Origin: Clostridiales bacterium | Lineage (GTDB): Bacteria > Bacillota > Clostridia > Christensenellales > Borkfalkiaceae | NCBI GenBank assembly: GCA_015055945.1 | Contig: SVHH01000004.1 | Coordinates: forward strand, 62,001-126,000 | Reading direction: 5' to 3' | DNA: 64,000 bases | Shown: piece by piece, positions 24,566 through 34,502 of the stretch | How positions within the stretch are numbered: the first letter of the stretch is position 1 | How the letters are laid out: each line of letters begins with the position of its first letter | The notes under the pieces: generated by a model | Told to the model about the DNA's origin: nothing | Seen by the model: the letters and a program-made list of their open reading frames with translations, nothing else | Databases searched by the model: none | Program-made: the position numbers and the translations under genes

Positions 24566-27500
24566 ATGACAAAAAGCAAAGAAAAATGTGCTTTGCAATT
24601 AAATAGCGTAGTTAAAGTTTACGGCAGCGCGGATAACCAAGTGCGCGCGTTAAAGGGCGTAAGCATCAACTTCCGCAAAAACGAGTTCGTGTCTATTTTA
24701 GGCCCGTCTGGTTGCGGTAAAACTACACTTTTAAACATTATCGGCGGGTTAGATAAGTACACCGAAGGCGACCTTTTAATCGGCGGTGTTTCTACTAAAA
24801 AATACAGCGATAGAGATTGGGACACTTATAGAAACCACTCGATAGGTTTTGTGTTTCAAACTTACAACCTTATTCCGCACCAAACGGTTTTGACCAACGT
24901 TGAACTTGCGTTAACACTTTCAGGAGTGTCTAAAGCGGAAAGAAAGGAAAGAGCGGCAAAAGCGTTAGAAGAAGTAGGCTTAAAAGACCACTTACATAAA
25001 CGCCCCAACCAACTCTCCGGCGGACAAATGCAACGCGTTGCGATTGCGCGTGCGCTCGTAAACAACCCCGAAATTATCTTGGCGGATGAACCGACTGGCG
25101 CGCTCGATACCGAAACTAGCGTTCAAGTTATGGAAATCTTGAAAGAAGTTGCAAAAGATAGGTTGGTTATTATGGTAACGCACAACCCCGAACTTGCGGA
25201 AAAGTATTCTTCAAGAATAATTAGAATGCTTGACGGACTTATCGTTGGCGACACCAAGCCTTTTGAAGCACCAAAGCAAGAAGAAAAGTTGGAAGAAGTA
25301 GATAAAAAGCAAAAAGTCAAAAAACCCACTATGTCTTTTTGGACGGCGTTTAAACTTTCACTCAACAACTTGTTCACTAAAAAGGGTAGAACAATTCTTA
25401 CTTCGTTTGCGGGAAGTATCGGTATAATCGGTATTGCACTTATCCTTGCGGTTTCGCAAGGCACAACGGGGTATATTAATCACGTTCAAGAAAGCACTCT
25501 TTCATCATATCCTATCACAATTCAGACCGAATCGATGGACTTAACTTCGCTTATGGAAAGTTTTATGGGCGTAACAGGTGGCAAACAACACGATAAGGAT
25601 GCAATTTATAAAGACCCGATTATCGGGGAAATGGTAAACGCTTTGAGTACCACGGGTACTTCAAAGAACGACCTTAAGTCATTTAAAGCGCACCTTGACT
25701 CTGAAATGCAAAAGGAAGGCTCTGCACTCTCTAGCGCAGTTTCGGGCGTGCATTACTCATACGACCTAGACCTTGCTATTTATACTAAAAATATTGACGG
25801 CAAAATAGTTAAGTCAGATACCGCTGAACTTATGAACGAAATGATTGCTAAATATATGAAAGCAATGATGAATAGCGGAAAGTTAGAAGGTGCGGTTGGC
25901 GGCGCTGATAACAGCCAAATGACTTCGCCTATGTCGTTTATGGCTGGCGCATCGGGAATGTGGCAAGAATTTTTACCCGGAACGGATGACGGCGCGCTTA
26001 TCAACGACTTAATTTATGACCAGTACGAACTTATCGACGGCGGTTCTTGGCCTAATGAACACAATGAAATCGTATTAATAGTAAACTCTAATAACGAACT
26101 TGACGACTTAACGCTCTACGCTTTAGGTTTACTTAGTCAAGAAGAAATCGACGCTATTATCGATGCGGCAGTTTCTGGCAAAACTTTGGAAGACGACGGA
26201 AAGAAATGGACTTACGATGAAATTAAGAAAATGTCGTTTAAGGCAATTTTACCCGCGGATAGATACCAAAACCGTGGCGACGGCGTGTTTATCGACACCA
26301 GCGAACTTCTTTTAGAAAGTTTATACGAAAGGTCTTTAGAATTAAAGGTTGTTGGTATAATTCGTGCTAAAGAAGATGCTGACGTAACAATGTTATCTTC
26401 GGGCATAGGGTATACCAAACTTTTAACCGAATACGTTATTGAAAAGTCAAGGGAAACCGAAGTTGTTAAAGCGCAACTCGCAAACCCCAAAATCGACGTG
26501 CTTACGGGCTTACCGTTTGAAGCAGCAGTCGATTCAATGACCGACGAAGAAGAAGCACAAAACTTTAAGGACTACGTAAACGATAAAAACGATGAACAAA
26601 AAATAGAGATTTATAAAAAAATCTTGTGCTTAAAAGCCGAAGACGCAGGCTTAGAAACGGCTGTTAATGGTTTAAAGCAAAGATTTAGCCAAGACCCCGC
26701 GTTTAAGGGTTATATAATCGATATGGTTTTAACTGAATATGCTAATCAGTTGGGCGTAGACAAGGCAGTTTTAGAATCATACCTTGGCGAAGCGACTGAA
26801 GAAGAACTTTTGGTTTACGTAACGCCCGTATTCGTGCAAATGGCAAAATTAGAAATAAGAAAAACGATTGATGAAAATCTTTTAGGGTATACGGATGCGC
26901 AAATCTTATTTATGTTAAATCAAGAAATTGCTTCTTCAAGCGATGAAACGCTTGCACGTTATTATGAAGAAATAACCGAATTTTCTACTAATACTTATGA
27001 AGATAACTTAGTAGATTTTGGATGCTTGGATATCGATACGCCTTACGTAATAAATATTTACGCATCATCTTTTGAAAATAAAGACGTAATTGCGGGTGCG
27101 ATAGAAGATTACAACAAGAGCGTGGGCGAAGAACAACAAATTCATTACAACGACTACGTTGGCTTGTTGATGAGTTCTGTAACTGATATTATTGATGCAA
27201 TTACTTACGTATTAATAGCGTTTGTATCAATTTCACTTATAGTTTCTTCAATTATGATAGGTGTAATAACTCTTATATCAGTACAAGAAAGAACAAAAGA
27301 AATCGGTATACTCCGTGCAATCGGCGCATCAAAAAGAGACGTTTCAAGTATGTTTAACGCTGAAACTTTGATTATAGGGTTTGCTTCGGGGCTGCTCGGC
27401 GTACTTGTAACTTATCTATTTTGCATACCCATAAACTTGATATTGTTTGCGCTTACCGGCCTTGCGAACTTACAAGCAGTTCTACCCATAAACGCAGCGA

Positions 27501-27604
27501 TAATTTTGGTATTAATAAGTATGTGTTTAACGCTTATCTCTGGTATTATCCCGTCAAGAAGCGCAGCGAAAAAAGACCCAGTTGTGGCTCTTAGAACTGA
27601 ATAA
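24566..27604 (+). CDS. ABC transporter, fused ATPase and FtsX-type permease
   Basis: The 1012-residue protein joins a MacB/LolD-like ATPase to an FtsX-like permease in one chain. The ATPase (1-230) has Walker [10 protein letters not shown] at 47-55, signature LSGGQ near 150, and Walker [13 protein letters not shown] near 171. One membrane helix follows near 285, then a large extracellular region of about 550 residues, then three helices near 880-1000 with the FtsX segment [20 protein letters not shown]. Such mechanotransmission systems export peptides or lipoproteins or signal to wall enzymes. The substrate is unknown and no partner gene is adjacent. The ribosome binding site is AAGGAG at 24550-24555. 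Confidence 0.9.
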   Translation: MTKSKEKCALQLNSVVKVYGSADNQVRALKGVSINFRKNEFVSILGPSGCGKTTLLNIIGGLDKYTEGDLLIGGVSTKKYSDRDWDTYRNHSIGFVFQTYNLIPHQTVLTNVELALTLSGVSKAERKERAAKALEEVGLKDHLHKRPNQLSGGQMQRVAIARALVNNPEIILADEPTGALDTETSVQVMEILKEVAKDRLVIMVTHNPELAEKYSSRIIRMLDGLIVGDTKPFEAPKQEEKLEEVDKKQKVKKPTMSFWTAFKLSLNNLFTKKGRTILTSFAGSIGIIGIALILAVSQGTTGYINHVQESTLSSYPITIQTESMDLTSLMESFMGVTGGKQHDKDAIYKDPIIGEMVNALSTTGTSKNDLKSFKAHLDSEMQKEGSALSSAVSGVHYSYDLDLAIYTKNIDGKIVKSDTAELMNEMIAKYMKAMMNSGKLEGAVGGADNSQMTSPMSFMAGASGMWQEFLPGTDDGALINDLIYDQYELIDGGSWPNEHNEIVLIVNSNNELDDLTLYALGLLSQEEIDAIIDAAVSGKTLEDDGKKWTYDEIKKMSFKAILPADRYQNRGDGVFIDTSELLLESLYERSLELKVVGIIRAKEDADVTMLSSGIGYTKLLTEYVIEKSRETEVVKAQLANPKIDVLTGLPFEAAVDSMTDEEEAQNFKDYVNDKNDEQKIEIYKKILCLKAEDAGLETAVNGLKQRFSQDPAFKGYIIDMVLTEYANQLGVDKAVLESYLGEATEEELLVYVTPVFVQMAKLEIRKTIDENLLGYTDAQILFMLNQEIASSSDETLARYYEEITEFSTNTYEDNLVDFGCLDIDTPYVINIYASSFENKDVIAGAIEDYNKSVGEEQQIHYNDYVGLLMSSVTDIIDAITYVLIAFVSISLIVSSIMIGVITLISVQERTKEIGILRAIGASKRDVSSMFNAETLIIGFASGLLGVLVTYLFCIPINLILFALTGLANLQAVLPINAAIILVLISMCLTLISGIIPSRSAAKKDPVVALRTE

Positions 27605-27643
27605 AACTAAACAAAATAAAAACCATACAAAATAAAAACCGGT

Positions 27644-27678
27644 CAAAAAACATCATCCTTTTTGGGTGGTGTTTTTTG
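27644..27678 (+). terminator. terminator after the ABC transporter gene
   Basis: AAAACATCATCC pairs with GGGTGGTGTTTT using G-T pairs, followed by Ts. Confidence 0.7.
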
Positions 27679-27737
27679 TGTTATATTGCTTTTAAAATTA
27701 TGTCGAGTTTTATTTTTTAAAAATAAGCATAAAACCC

Positions 27738-27766
27738 TTGACAAACTTACATAATAGTTGTACAAT
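27738..27766 (+). promoter_or_regulatory. promoter of the hrcA operon
   Basis: TTGACA (27738-27743) and TACAAT (27761-27766) are 17 bases apart, with CIRCE just downstream. Confidence 0.8.
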
Positions 27767-27777
27767 TATCTCAAAAG

Positions 27778-27804
27778 TTAGCACTTAACCCAAAAGAGTG
27801 CTAA
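27778..27804 (+). promoter_or_regulatory. CIRCE operator of the hrcA-grpE-dnaK operon
   Basis: TTAGCACTT-N9-GAGTGCTAA. Autoregulation of hrcA through CIRCE is the standard Bacillota arrangement. Confidence 0.92.
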
Positions 27805-27841
27805 CACAAATCTTTTATAAGTGCTAAGGAGCGTTAAGCGG

Positions 27842-28873
27842 ATGAAACTTTCCGATAGAAAGAAAAAAATATTGCAACTAGTAGTTGACGATTATATTTC
27901 TACTGCGCAACCCGTTTCTAGCAAGAGCATTACCGAAAAGTATTTGACCAACATCAGTTCCGCCACGGTAAGAAGTGAACTTGCGGGCTTGGAAGAAATG
28001 GGTTATTTAACCCAACTTCACACTAGCAGTGGGAGAGTGCCGTCGGTTGAAGCGTATAAACTTTACGTTGCCGAACTTATGGATAAGTCAAAACTTACCA
28101 CTAAAGAACTCTCGGTTATTAAGAGCGCGTTCAAAGACCACGCTGATAACTTAGAAACGGTTGTCCAAAACGCCGTTAAGGTTATAAGTGATTTAACCGA
28201 TTATACTTCTGTTGGTTTTGCATCTCGTAGTGAAAAAGATAAAATCATTAAGATTGACATTTTTAGATACAAAAAAAATCAAGCACTTCTTCTTATCGTA
28301 ACCGAAAACACGCTTATCCGTGATAAGTTTATTTCTATCCCAGAAAGTATGACGGACGCGCAAATTGCCGAAGCAAGCGCTATGCTCGCAAAACTTTGCG
28401 CTGGCAAAGAGTTTGGCGAAGTTATGAAACTTGGCGAAGTTATCTCTGAAGAATTTGACACCTATCGTGAAATTTTTGACGGCGTTATGACTGCTATTGA
28501 AGATTACCTTGCCGCTAAGGGTGAAAAGGTCGTTATGGAAGGGGAAGGCAAAATCTTGAACAACCCCGATTATAACGATTCTGAAAAGGTTAAAAACTTC
28601 CTTTCCGTTGTAACAAGCAAAAACAAACTTGCTGGACTTTTGGCTGAAGATAGCGACAATATTGAAATCAGTATTAAAATCGGCGGTGCGGAAAACGATA
28701 AAGAAATACCTGACGACTGCTCGCTTGTTACGGCAACTTATTCGGCAAGCGGTGTAAAAATAGGCACTTACGGCGTTATCGGCCCGCTTAGAATGGATTA
28801 CCAAAAAGTCGTTTCCGTTTTGGAAGGGGTTGGTAAAATTTTGGAAGATATGTTGACAAACAATAAAGAATAA
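27842..28873 (+). CDS. hrcA: heat-inducible transcription repressor HrcA
   Basis: HrcA binds CIRCE operators and represses chaperone genes; GroEL is known to keep it active. The 343-residue protein has an N-terminal winged helix, with KLSDRKKKILQLVVDDYI at the start and SSATVRSELAGLEEMGYL near 47-64. GPLRMDYQKV near the C-terminus is the family signature. A GTG at 27821 is in frame, but AAGGAG at 27826-27831 points to the ATG at 27842. Three CIRCE sites in this window are its likely targets. Confidence 0.95.
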   Translation: MKLSDRKKKILQLVVDDYISTAQPVSSKSITEKYLTNISSATVRSELAGLEEMGYLTQLHTSSGRVPSVEAYKLYVAELMDKSKLTTKELSVIKSAFKDHADNLETVVQNAVKVISDLTDYTSVGFASRSEKDKIIKIDIFRYKKNQALLLIVTENTLIRDKFISIPESMTDAQIAEASAMLAKLCAGKEFGEVMKLGEVISEEFDTYREIFDGVMTAIEDYLAAKGEKVVMEGEGKILNNPDYNDSEKVKNFLSVVTSKNKLAGLLAEDSDNIEISIKIGGAENDKEIPDDCSLVTATYSASGVKIGTYGVIGPLRMDYQKVVSVLEGVGKILEDMLTNNKE

Positions 28874-28885
28874 AGGACGATTGTG

Positions 28886-29386
28886 ATGGAAGAAAAGAAA
28901 GAAAAAACTGTGAAAGAAAAGGTTTCCGCTAAAGAAAAAGCGCTCTTGAAAGAAAATGAAGAATTAAAAGTGCAAGTGGAAGAATATAAAGATAAGTGGA
29001 TGCGCAACGTTGCCGAGTTCGACAATTACAAAAAACGCAACGCTAAACTTTGGCAAGATGCTTTTAATGAAGGCGTTGCAAACGTGGTAGTTAAAATTTT
29101 ACCCGTTGGTGATAATCTCGACTGGGCACTAACCTTAGGGCTTGATGAAAAAACCGCTGAAGGTATTAAAAACGTTAAGCGTAAATATCTTGAAACTTTA
29201 GAAAGTTTAGAAATTGAAGAAATTGACCCCACTGGTCAACCCTTCGACCCCAACATCGCTGAAGCCGTTATGCAAGTTGAAGGCGCTGAAGGCGAGACGA
29301 GCGACACGGTTAAGCAAGTGTTCCAAAAAGGCTTTAAAAAAGGGGATAAGATTATACGTTATGCAAAGGTAAGCGTAGTAAAATAA
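28886..29386 (+). CDS. grpE: nucleotide exchange factor GrpE
   Basis: GrpE releases ADP from DnaK. The 166-residue protein has a long N-terminal coiled coil (about 5-45), WMRNVAEFDNYKKR near 38, and the C-terminal beta domain with VEGAEGETSDTVKQVFQKGF near 132-151. A GTG at 28883 is directly in front; the ATG at 28886 is preferred after AAGGACG. It lies 12 bases after hrcA. A stem element begins at its stop codon and separates it from dnaK by 365 bp, which is unusual within this operon. Confidence 0.94.
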   Translation: MEEKKEKTVKEKVSAKEKALLKENEELKVQVEEYKDKWMRNVAEFDNYKKRNAKLWQDAFNEGVANVVVKILPVGDNLDWALTLGLDEKTAEGIKNVKRKYLETLESLEIEEIDPTGQPFDPNIAEAVMQVEGAEGETSDTVKQVFQKGFKKGDKIIRYAKVSVVK

Positions 29387-29511
29387 TTTTAAACCATATT
29401 TGCGGCGTGATACGCGTAAAACTTGCGCTTTTATTTGGTTACGTACAAAAAGTACGTGCCCTGCATAAAATGCTCGTTTTCCACGTCTGACTTGCAACTA
29501 TGTCTTAAAAT
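29386..29511 (+). repeat. stop-codon-hugging stem element, type A (A2), after grpE
   Basis: The left arm 29386-29403 starts at the last base of the grpE stop and pairs with 29494-29511 at 15 of 18 positions. The left boundary is TTTGC-GGCG and the right is CTTG-CAA-C, with the fixed T/C mismatch at 29399/29498. The apical hairpin ACGTAC-AAAAA-GTACGT (29441-29457) differs from A1 at one base on each side, and the pairing is kept. Confidence 0.82.
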
Positions 29512-29560
29512 GAGTTATAAAACGAGCCTTGCCTAACTTGTTTCTAAACCTTATTTTAGA
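29512..29560 (+). repeat. stem element fragment (type C right end)
   Basis: ACGAGCCTTGCCTAACTTGTTTC matches the right end of type C elements. It ends in CTTGTTTCTAAACCTTATTTT (29537-29557), which is repeated exactly as the right end of B1 (29647-29667). No left half is visible. Confidence 0.6.
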
Positions 29561-29667
29561 AAAATAAAATTTATGAACTGCGCATTTCTGCGTTAACCAC
29601 ACTCGACAATATGCATGCTATTGCCTTCGGTGGTTGCCTTGAACTGCTTGTTTCTAAACCTTATTTT
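29561..29667 (+). repeat. stem element, type B (B1), upstream of dnaK
   Basis: The arms 29561-29578 and 29650-29667 pair at 14 of 18 positions. The left boundary is TGAAC-TGCG and the right CTTG-TTT-C. The inner stem AACCAC (29595-29600) and GTGGTT (29630-29635) encloses CAATA/TATTG around ATGCATGC. The remaining bases to dnaK are AT-rich with a GGAG ribosome binding site. Confidence 0.78.
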
Positions 29668-29751
29668 GATTGACTTGCAATTATACTTAAAAAATAAAAA
29701 AACATTATATATAAAAAATAAATTTGAAAATTATAGGAGATTAAATATATT

Positions 29752-31548
29752 ATGAAAACTATTGGTATTGACTTAGGTACTACTAACTCTTGCGTAGCGG
29801 TTATGGAAAACGGTGAACCCGTTGTTATCGCTAACGCTGAAGGTTCAAGAACTACTCCGTCAGTAGTTGCTTTCCAAAAAGACGGCGAAAGACTTGTTGG
29901 TCAAGTTGCAAAGCGCCAAGCCGTTTCTAACCCCGACAGAACCGTTCAATCTATCAAAAGACATATGGGCTCTGATTATAAAGTTACTATCGACGGCAAA
30001 AATTATACCCCCCAAGAAATTTCTGCAATGGTTTTAACCAAACTCAAAAAGGATGCTGAAAGTTATCTCGGCGGTACTGTAACCGATGCGGTTATTACCG
30101 TTCCCGCATATTTCTCTGACAGCCAACGTCAAGCAACTAAAGATGCTGGTAAAATCGCTGGTCTTAACGTTCTTCGTATCATAAACGAACCGACCGCGGC
30201 TGCACTCTCATACGGTCTTGACAAAGAAGGCAAAACCCAAAAGGTTATCATTTACGACCTTGGTGGTGGTACTTTCGACGTTTCTATTATGGAAATCGGC
30301 GACGGCGTATTTGAAGTTTTGGCAACGCACGGCAACAACATGCTCGGTGGCGACGACTTCGATAAGCGCGTTATGGATTACTTGGCTGCTGAATTTAAGC
30401 AAAAAGAAGGCATTGACCTTACTAACGACAAACTCGCTATGCAACGCTTAAAAGAAGCGGCTGAAAAGGCTAAAATCGAACTTTCTGGTATGAGCAAGAC
30501 CAACGTAAACTTGCCCTTTATTACCGCTGATGCAACCGGTCCTAAGCACTTAGACGTTGATATTACTAAACAAAAATTCGATGCTTTAACTGCTGACTTA
30601 GTTGCTGCAACCGTAACCCCCATGCAAAACGCTATGAAAGATGCTGGTCTTTCATACTCTGAAATCGATAAGGTTATTTTAGTTGGTGGTTCAACTCGTA
30701 TTCCCGCAGTTATCGACGAAGTTAGAAAAGTTACTGGTAAAGAACCTTTCAAGGGTATCAACCCCGACGAATGCGTTGCTATCGGTGCTGCTATTCAAGG
30801 TGGCGTTCTTTCTGGCGAAGTTAAAGACGTACTTCTTCTCGACGTAACTCCGTTATCACTCGGTATTGAAACTTTGGGCGGCGTTTGCACTAAACTTATC
30901 GAAAGAAACACTACTATCCCCGTTAAGAAATCACAAGTATTCTCAACCGCGGCTGATAACCAAACCGCCGTTGATATTCACATCTTACAAGGCGAAAGAG
31001 AATTTGCTAAAGACAACAAAACTCTCGGCAACTTCCAACTCACCGGTATTGCTCCCGCTCCCCGTGGTATTCCCCAAATCGAAGTTACTTTCGATATCGA
31101 CGCTAACGGTATCGTAAACGTTTCTGCTAAGGACTTGGGCACTGGTACTTCTCAAAACATCACTATCACTTCTTCAACCAACCTTTCTGATGCTGATATT
31201 GAAAAGGCTGTAAACGAAGCAAAACAATACGAAGAAGAAGATAAAAAACGTAAAGAAGTTATCGACAACCACAACAAACTTGACGGACTTATCTTCTCAG
31301 TTGAAAAGACCGTTAAGGATGCTGGCGATAAACTCACCGATGAAGACAAAGCAAAGGTTGAAGCAGCCGTTAAAAAGGCTAAAGAAGAACTCGCTTCTAA
31401 CGACAACGATAGAATGGTTAAAGCAACCGAAGAACTCTCTAACGAAGTTCAAGGCGTATTCGCTAAACTCTATCAACAACAAGCACCCAACGGTGATCCT
31501 AACGCTAATGGTGGCGCTGGGGCTGGTGGCGAAGAATTCCATCAATAA
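29752..31548 (+). CDS. dnaK: chaperone DnaK (Hsp70)
   Basis: DnaK is the ATP-driven Hsp70. The 598-residue protein starts [17 protein letters not shown]. It has [10 protein letters not shown] near 168, the second phosphate loop GGSTRIPAV near 308, and the interdomain linker [14 protein letters not shown] near 363. The substrate domain and helical lid follow. The length is typical of Bacillota DnaK. The C-terminus is Gly/Ala-rich and ends EEFHQ. A stem element begins directly after the stop. Confidence 0.97.
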   Translation: MKTIGIDLGTTNSCVAVMENGEPVVIANAEGSRTTPSVVAFQKDGERLVGQVAKRQAVSNPDRTVQSIKRHMGSDYKVTIDGKNYTPQEISAMVLTKLKKDAESYLGGTVTDAVITVPAYFSDSQRQATKDAGKIAGLNVLRIINEPTAAALSYGLDKEGKTQKVIIYDLGGGTFDVSIMEIGDGVFEVLATHGNNMLGGDDFDKRVMDYLAAEFKQKEGIDLTNDKLAMQRLKEAAEKAKIELSGMSKTNVNLPFITADATGPKHLDVDITKQKFDALTADLVAATVTPMQNAMKDAGLSYSEIDKVILVGGSTRIPAVIDEVRKVTGKEPFKGINPDECVAIGAAIQGGVLSGEVKDVLLLDVTPLSLGIETLGGVCTKLIERNTTIPVKKSQVFSTAADNQTAVDIHILQGEREFAKDNKTLGNFQLTGIAPAPRGIPQIEVTFDIDANGIVNVSAKDLGTGTSQNITITSSTNLSDADIEKAVNEAKQYEEEDKKRKEVIDNHNKLDGLIFSVEKTVKDAGDKLTDEDKAKVEAAVKKAKEELASNDNDRMVKATEELSNEVQGVFAKLYQQQAPNGDPNANGGAGAGGEEFHQ

Positions 31549-31674
31549 TTTTAACCGCGAATAAACTGCGTTATGCTGCGTTACTGCTTCGTGTTTGGAT
31601 TTCGATAACCAGACGGTTAATCTCACCCCAAACACTTCGCGAGCCTTACCTAACTTGTTTCTTCACGCTTAAAA
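31549..31674 (+). repeat. stop-codon-hugging stem element, type C (C2), after dnaK
   Basis: The left arm 31549-31566 begins at the base after the dnaK stop and pairs with 31657-31674 at 15 of 18 positions, with the fixed T/C mismatch at 31562/31661. Boundaries are TAAAC-TGCG and CTTG-TTT-C. The inner stem GTGTTTGG (31591-31598) pairs with CCAAACAC (31628-31635). A further right-end-like piece, CTTGCTTGTTTCTAAAATCT, lies near 31689. The rest up to 31803 is AT-rich. Confidence 0.83.
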
Positions 31675-31803
31675 CAAGTGTTTCAAAACTTGCTTGTTTC
31701 TAAAATCTAAAAATATAATTCTAATTAAATATCAAAATTCACTACTGAAAGGCAAATTTCTTGCCTTTCAGTTTGTGCGTTATTAAAACAAAAGAAAACT
31801 TTT

Positions 31804-32421
31804 ATGAATAACTTACTTTTTTCACTTGCCACGCTTGGCGTTGGTATTAAAGACGGACTTATCGGTGCGCTTGGTAATGTTTGGTTTCAAATTTTAATCA
31901 ACGCTGTTGGCGTTTTTGCAATAGCGGTCAAAATCATTGAAACGCAAAATAAAAAGCGTTCGGCAATTATTCTTCTTGCAATCTTAAATTACGCGTTGTG
32001 GATATCGTATTTTATCTTAAACGGTAACTTTACAAGCGCTATCGTAAACACTATTAGTTGTATTCAAGCGCTCGTATTCTTGCAACGCGGAAAACACAAG
32101 TGGGCGGACTCTAAATTTTGGCTTATTTTCTTTTTAGCAGTTCAAATTGTTGCAAGTTTCTTCACTTGGAACGGACCGTTCTCACTGTTCTCAATATGCG
32201 CAGGGTTATTAAGCACGATTGCATATTATGTTATGGATGAAAAACTCTATAGATATTTCTTCTTGGCGCTAATTTTGCTTTGGATAGGTAACGGCATCGT
32301 ATATTTCTACCCGATTGCACTTATTCACGATATATTTGCTGCTGTTTCTATCATTATTGCAATTATTCGCTATAACTTTATTAAAAAAGAAAAAAATCCT
32401 AAAACTGATTTACAAGGTTAA
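31804..32421 (+). CDS. YgjV-like integral membrane protein
   Basis: The 205-residue protein is almost all membrane segments (six or seven). The pattern WISYFILNGNFTSAIVNTISCIQALVFLQRG resembles the YgjV inner-membrane family, whose function is not known to me. It sits inside the dnaK-dnaJ interval, ending three bases before dnaJ, so it should be co-transcribed with chaperones. No clear ribosome binding site precedes the ATG at 31804. Confidence 0.65.
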   Translation: MNNLLFSLATLGVGIKDGLIGALGNVWFQILINAVGVFAIAVKIIETQNKKRSAIILLAILNYALWISYFILNGNFTSAIVNTISCIQALVFLQRGKHKWADSKFWLIFFLAVQIVASFFTWNGPFSLFSICAGLLSTIAYYVMDEKLYRYFFLALILLWIGNGIVYFYPIALIHDIFAAVSIIIAIIRYNFIKKEKNPKTDLQG

Positions 32422-32424
32422 TTT

Positions 32425-33561
32425 ATGGCTAAAGATTATTATAAAATTTTGGGTGTGGAAAAAAACGCTACTCCCGATGAAATCAAAAAAGCATACCGTT
32501 CAAAAGTAAAACAATGCCACCCCGACTTACACCCGGGGGATCAAGCCGCTGCGGAAAAGTTCAAAGAACTTAACGAAGCGAACGAAGTTTTATCTGACGA
32601 AAAGAAAAGAAAAAATTACGACACTTTCGGCGACCCCAACGGAAATATGGGCGGTTTTAGCGGCGGTGCAAGTGGATTTGGCGGCTTTGGTGGTTTTGAA
32701 GATATTTTCGGCGACATTTTTGGCGGTTTTGGCGGGTCTTCACGCTCTCGCGCGCAAACTAGAACTAAGGGCGAAGATATTATCATAGAACTATCTTTAA
32801 GTTTCTTAGATGCGGCTAAAGGCTGTCGTAGGGATATAACTTACAACCGTAACGAAACTTGTAGTTCTTGTAAGGGTACTGGCGCAAAGGGTGGCACTGC
32901 TTACAAGACTTGTGAAAAGTGCGGCGGTACTGGTCAAATTCAGTACACTTCAAGCAACGGCTTTTTCCGTTCGGTAAACGTTCGTCCGTGTGATGAATGT
33001 CGCGGTACTGGTAAAAAGATTATCGATAACTGTCCTGACTGTAAGGGTAAAGGTTACGTAAAAACGGCAACCAAGATTACTCTAGATATCCCCGCAGGTG
33101 CGGATACTGGCAGTTATATTAGAAAGGCGGGCTTTGGTGAAGCAAGTAAAAACGGCGGACCTTCTGGCGACTTAATAGTTGAAATGAAGGTTGAACCCAG
33201 CAAGATTTTTAAGCGCAAGCAATTCGACCTTTACGTGGAAGTCCCCATCAGTTTCAAAACTGCTGCGCTTGGCGGCAAGGTTAAAGTTCCGCTTATAGAC
33301 GACACTATGGACTACACTATCCCCGAAGGCACGCAAAGTGGCAAGGTTTTCTTCGTTAGGGGTAAGGGTATAAAAACTTCGCGCGGGACTGGCGACCTTT
33401 ACATAGTCGTAATAGTAGAAGTTCCGTCAAGACTTTCAAGAGAACAGAGAAAACTTCTTGATTCTTTTGAAGATGCAACCGACATTAAACAATGCGCACA
33501 AATGCGTCAATATAAAGACAACGTAGAAATGATGTACGGCAAAAACCCGTACGGTAAATAA
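32425..33561 (+). CDS. dnaJ: chaperone protein DnaJ (Hsp40)
   Basis: DnaJ stimulates the DnaK ATPase and delivers substrates. The 378-residue protein has a J domain with HPD at 32-34, a Gly/Phe-rich stretch (about 72-108), four zinc-binding CxxCxGxG repeats ([32 protein letters not shown]) at about 147-215, and the C-terminal substrate domains. The ribosome binding site is weak (AAGG at 32414). prmA follows two bases after its stop, as in many Bacillota. Confidence 0.96.
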   Translation: MAKDYYKILGVEKNATPDEIKKAYRSKVKQCHPDLHPGDQAAAEKFKELNEANEVLSDEKKRKNYDTFGDPNGNMGGFSGGASGFGGFGGFEDIFGDIFGGFGGSSRSRAQTRTKGEDIIIELSLSFLDAAKGCRRDITYNRNETCSSCKGTGAKGGTAYKTCEKCGGTGQIQYTSSNGFFRSVNVRPCDECRGTGKKIIDNCPDCKGKGYVKTATKITLDIPAGADTGSYIRKAGFGEASKNGGPSGDLIVEMKVEPSKIFKRKQFDLYVEVPISFKTAALGGKVKVPLIDDTMDYTIPEGTQSGKVFFVRGKGIKTSRGTGDLYIVVIVEVPSRLSREQRKLLDSFEDATDIKQCAQMRQYKDNVEMMYGKNPYGK

Positions 33562-33563
33562 TT

Positions 33564-34502
33564 ATGAGTAAATTTATTGAACTTACCGTTTCAACCACGC
33601 ATATCGGCGGCGAACTCGTAAGCGACGTGCTTTGGAATTACACGGACGCTGGCGTGGTTATCAATGATATTGAAGACGTAATAGCCTTATCTCGCGACGG
33701 CAGGGCGTGGGATTACGCGGACGAAAGTATTTTCAGTGCGGATAAAACCGTGCTTGTAAAGGCTTATTTCCCGATTGAAACAGCAAAAGAACAAATAGGG
33801 CAAGTTGAACGAGATTTGGCGAATATGAAAAGCGCAAGTCCGTTGGACTTAGGCACTTTTGAAACCGTTAAGCGCGAGATTGACGGCGACCTTTGGCGCG
33901 AGCAGTGGAAAGAACACTTTAAGCCTATACCTATCGGTAAAATCGTAATCGTTCCCGAATGGATAAAGTACGAGCCTAAAAAAGACGAAACGGTAATATT
34001 GCTCGATTCAAACATGGCGTTTGGTACTGGCGAGCATGAAACAACTTCTATGTGCGTAGAATTTTTATCTAAGTACGTAAACGAAAAAGACACCGTTTTA
34101 GACGTTGGCTGCGGAAGCGGTATTTTGGGTATTGCAGCATCAAAACTCGGTGCTAAAGAAGTTATAATGACCGATATAGACGAGTGCGCGGTTACTGCAA
34201 CCGAGCATAATATGATTCTTAACGGCGTAACTAACGGTAAAGTAATGCTTAAAAACTTGCTTGACGACAACACTGTTAAAGGACAAGTTATCGTATGTAA
34301 TATTATGGCGGAAGTTTTAATTGCTTTTGCACCTTATATTGCGAATAATTTAACGGATAACGGTGTTATTATTTTAAGCGGTATTTTGGTAGATAGACTT
34401 TCCACGGTAAAAGACGCTTACATAAGTGCGGGTTTTAGTTTTGTGGAAGACAAAATTAAAGGCGAGTGGTCGGCTCTCGTTATGCGCCGCGGTGATAAGT
34501 AA
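33564..34502 (+). CDS. prmA: ribosomal protein L11 methyltransferase
   Basis: PrmA methylates ribosomal protein L11 with SAM. The 312-residue protein has the family motif NMAFGTGEHETT near 150 and the SAM-binding VLDVGCGSGILGIAASKLGA near 177, with CNIMAEVL near 248 as motif IV. The gene order dnaJ-prmA-mtaB is common in Clostridia. The stop overlaps the mtaB start by one base. Confidence 0.94.
   Translation: MSKFIELTVSTTHIGGELVSDVLWNYTDAGVVINDIEDVIALSRDGRAWDYADESIFSADKTVLVKAYFPIETAKEQIGQVERDLANMKSASPLDLGTFETVKREIDGDLWREQWKEHFKPIPIGKIVIVPEWIKYEPKKDETVILLDSNMAFGTGEHETTSMCVEFLSKYVNEKDTVLDVGCGSGILGIAASKLGAKEVIMTDIDECAVTATEHNMILNGVTNGKVMLKNLLDDNTVKGQVIVCNIMAEVLIAFAPYIANNLTDNGVIILSGILVDRLSTVKDAYISAGFSFVEDKIKGEWSALVMRRGDK

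Noticed and set aside
27821-27841. hrcA start at GTG 27821
   Set aside because: AAGGAG at 27826-27831 is placed for the ATG at 27842, and the family begins at that point.
28193-28804. 203-codon open frame on the minus strand within hrcA
   Set aside because: It is antisense to a well-supported hrcA, has no ribosome binding site or recognisable motif, and its composition is that of a shadow frame.
33764-34273. 169-codon minus-strand frame within prmA
   Set aside because: Shadow of a conserved methyltransferase gene without its own start signals.
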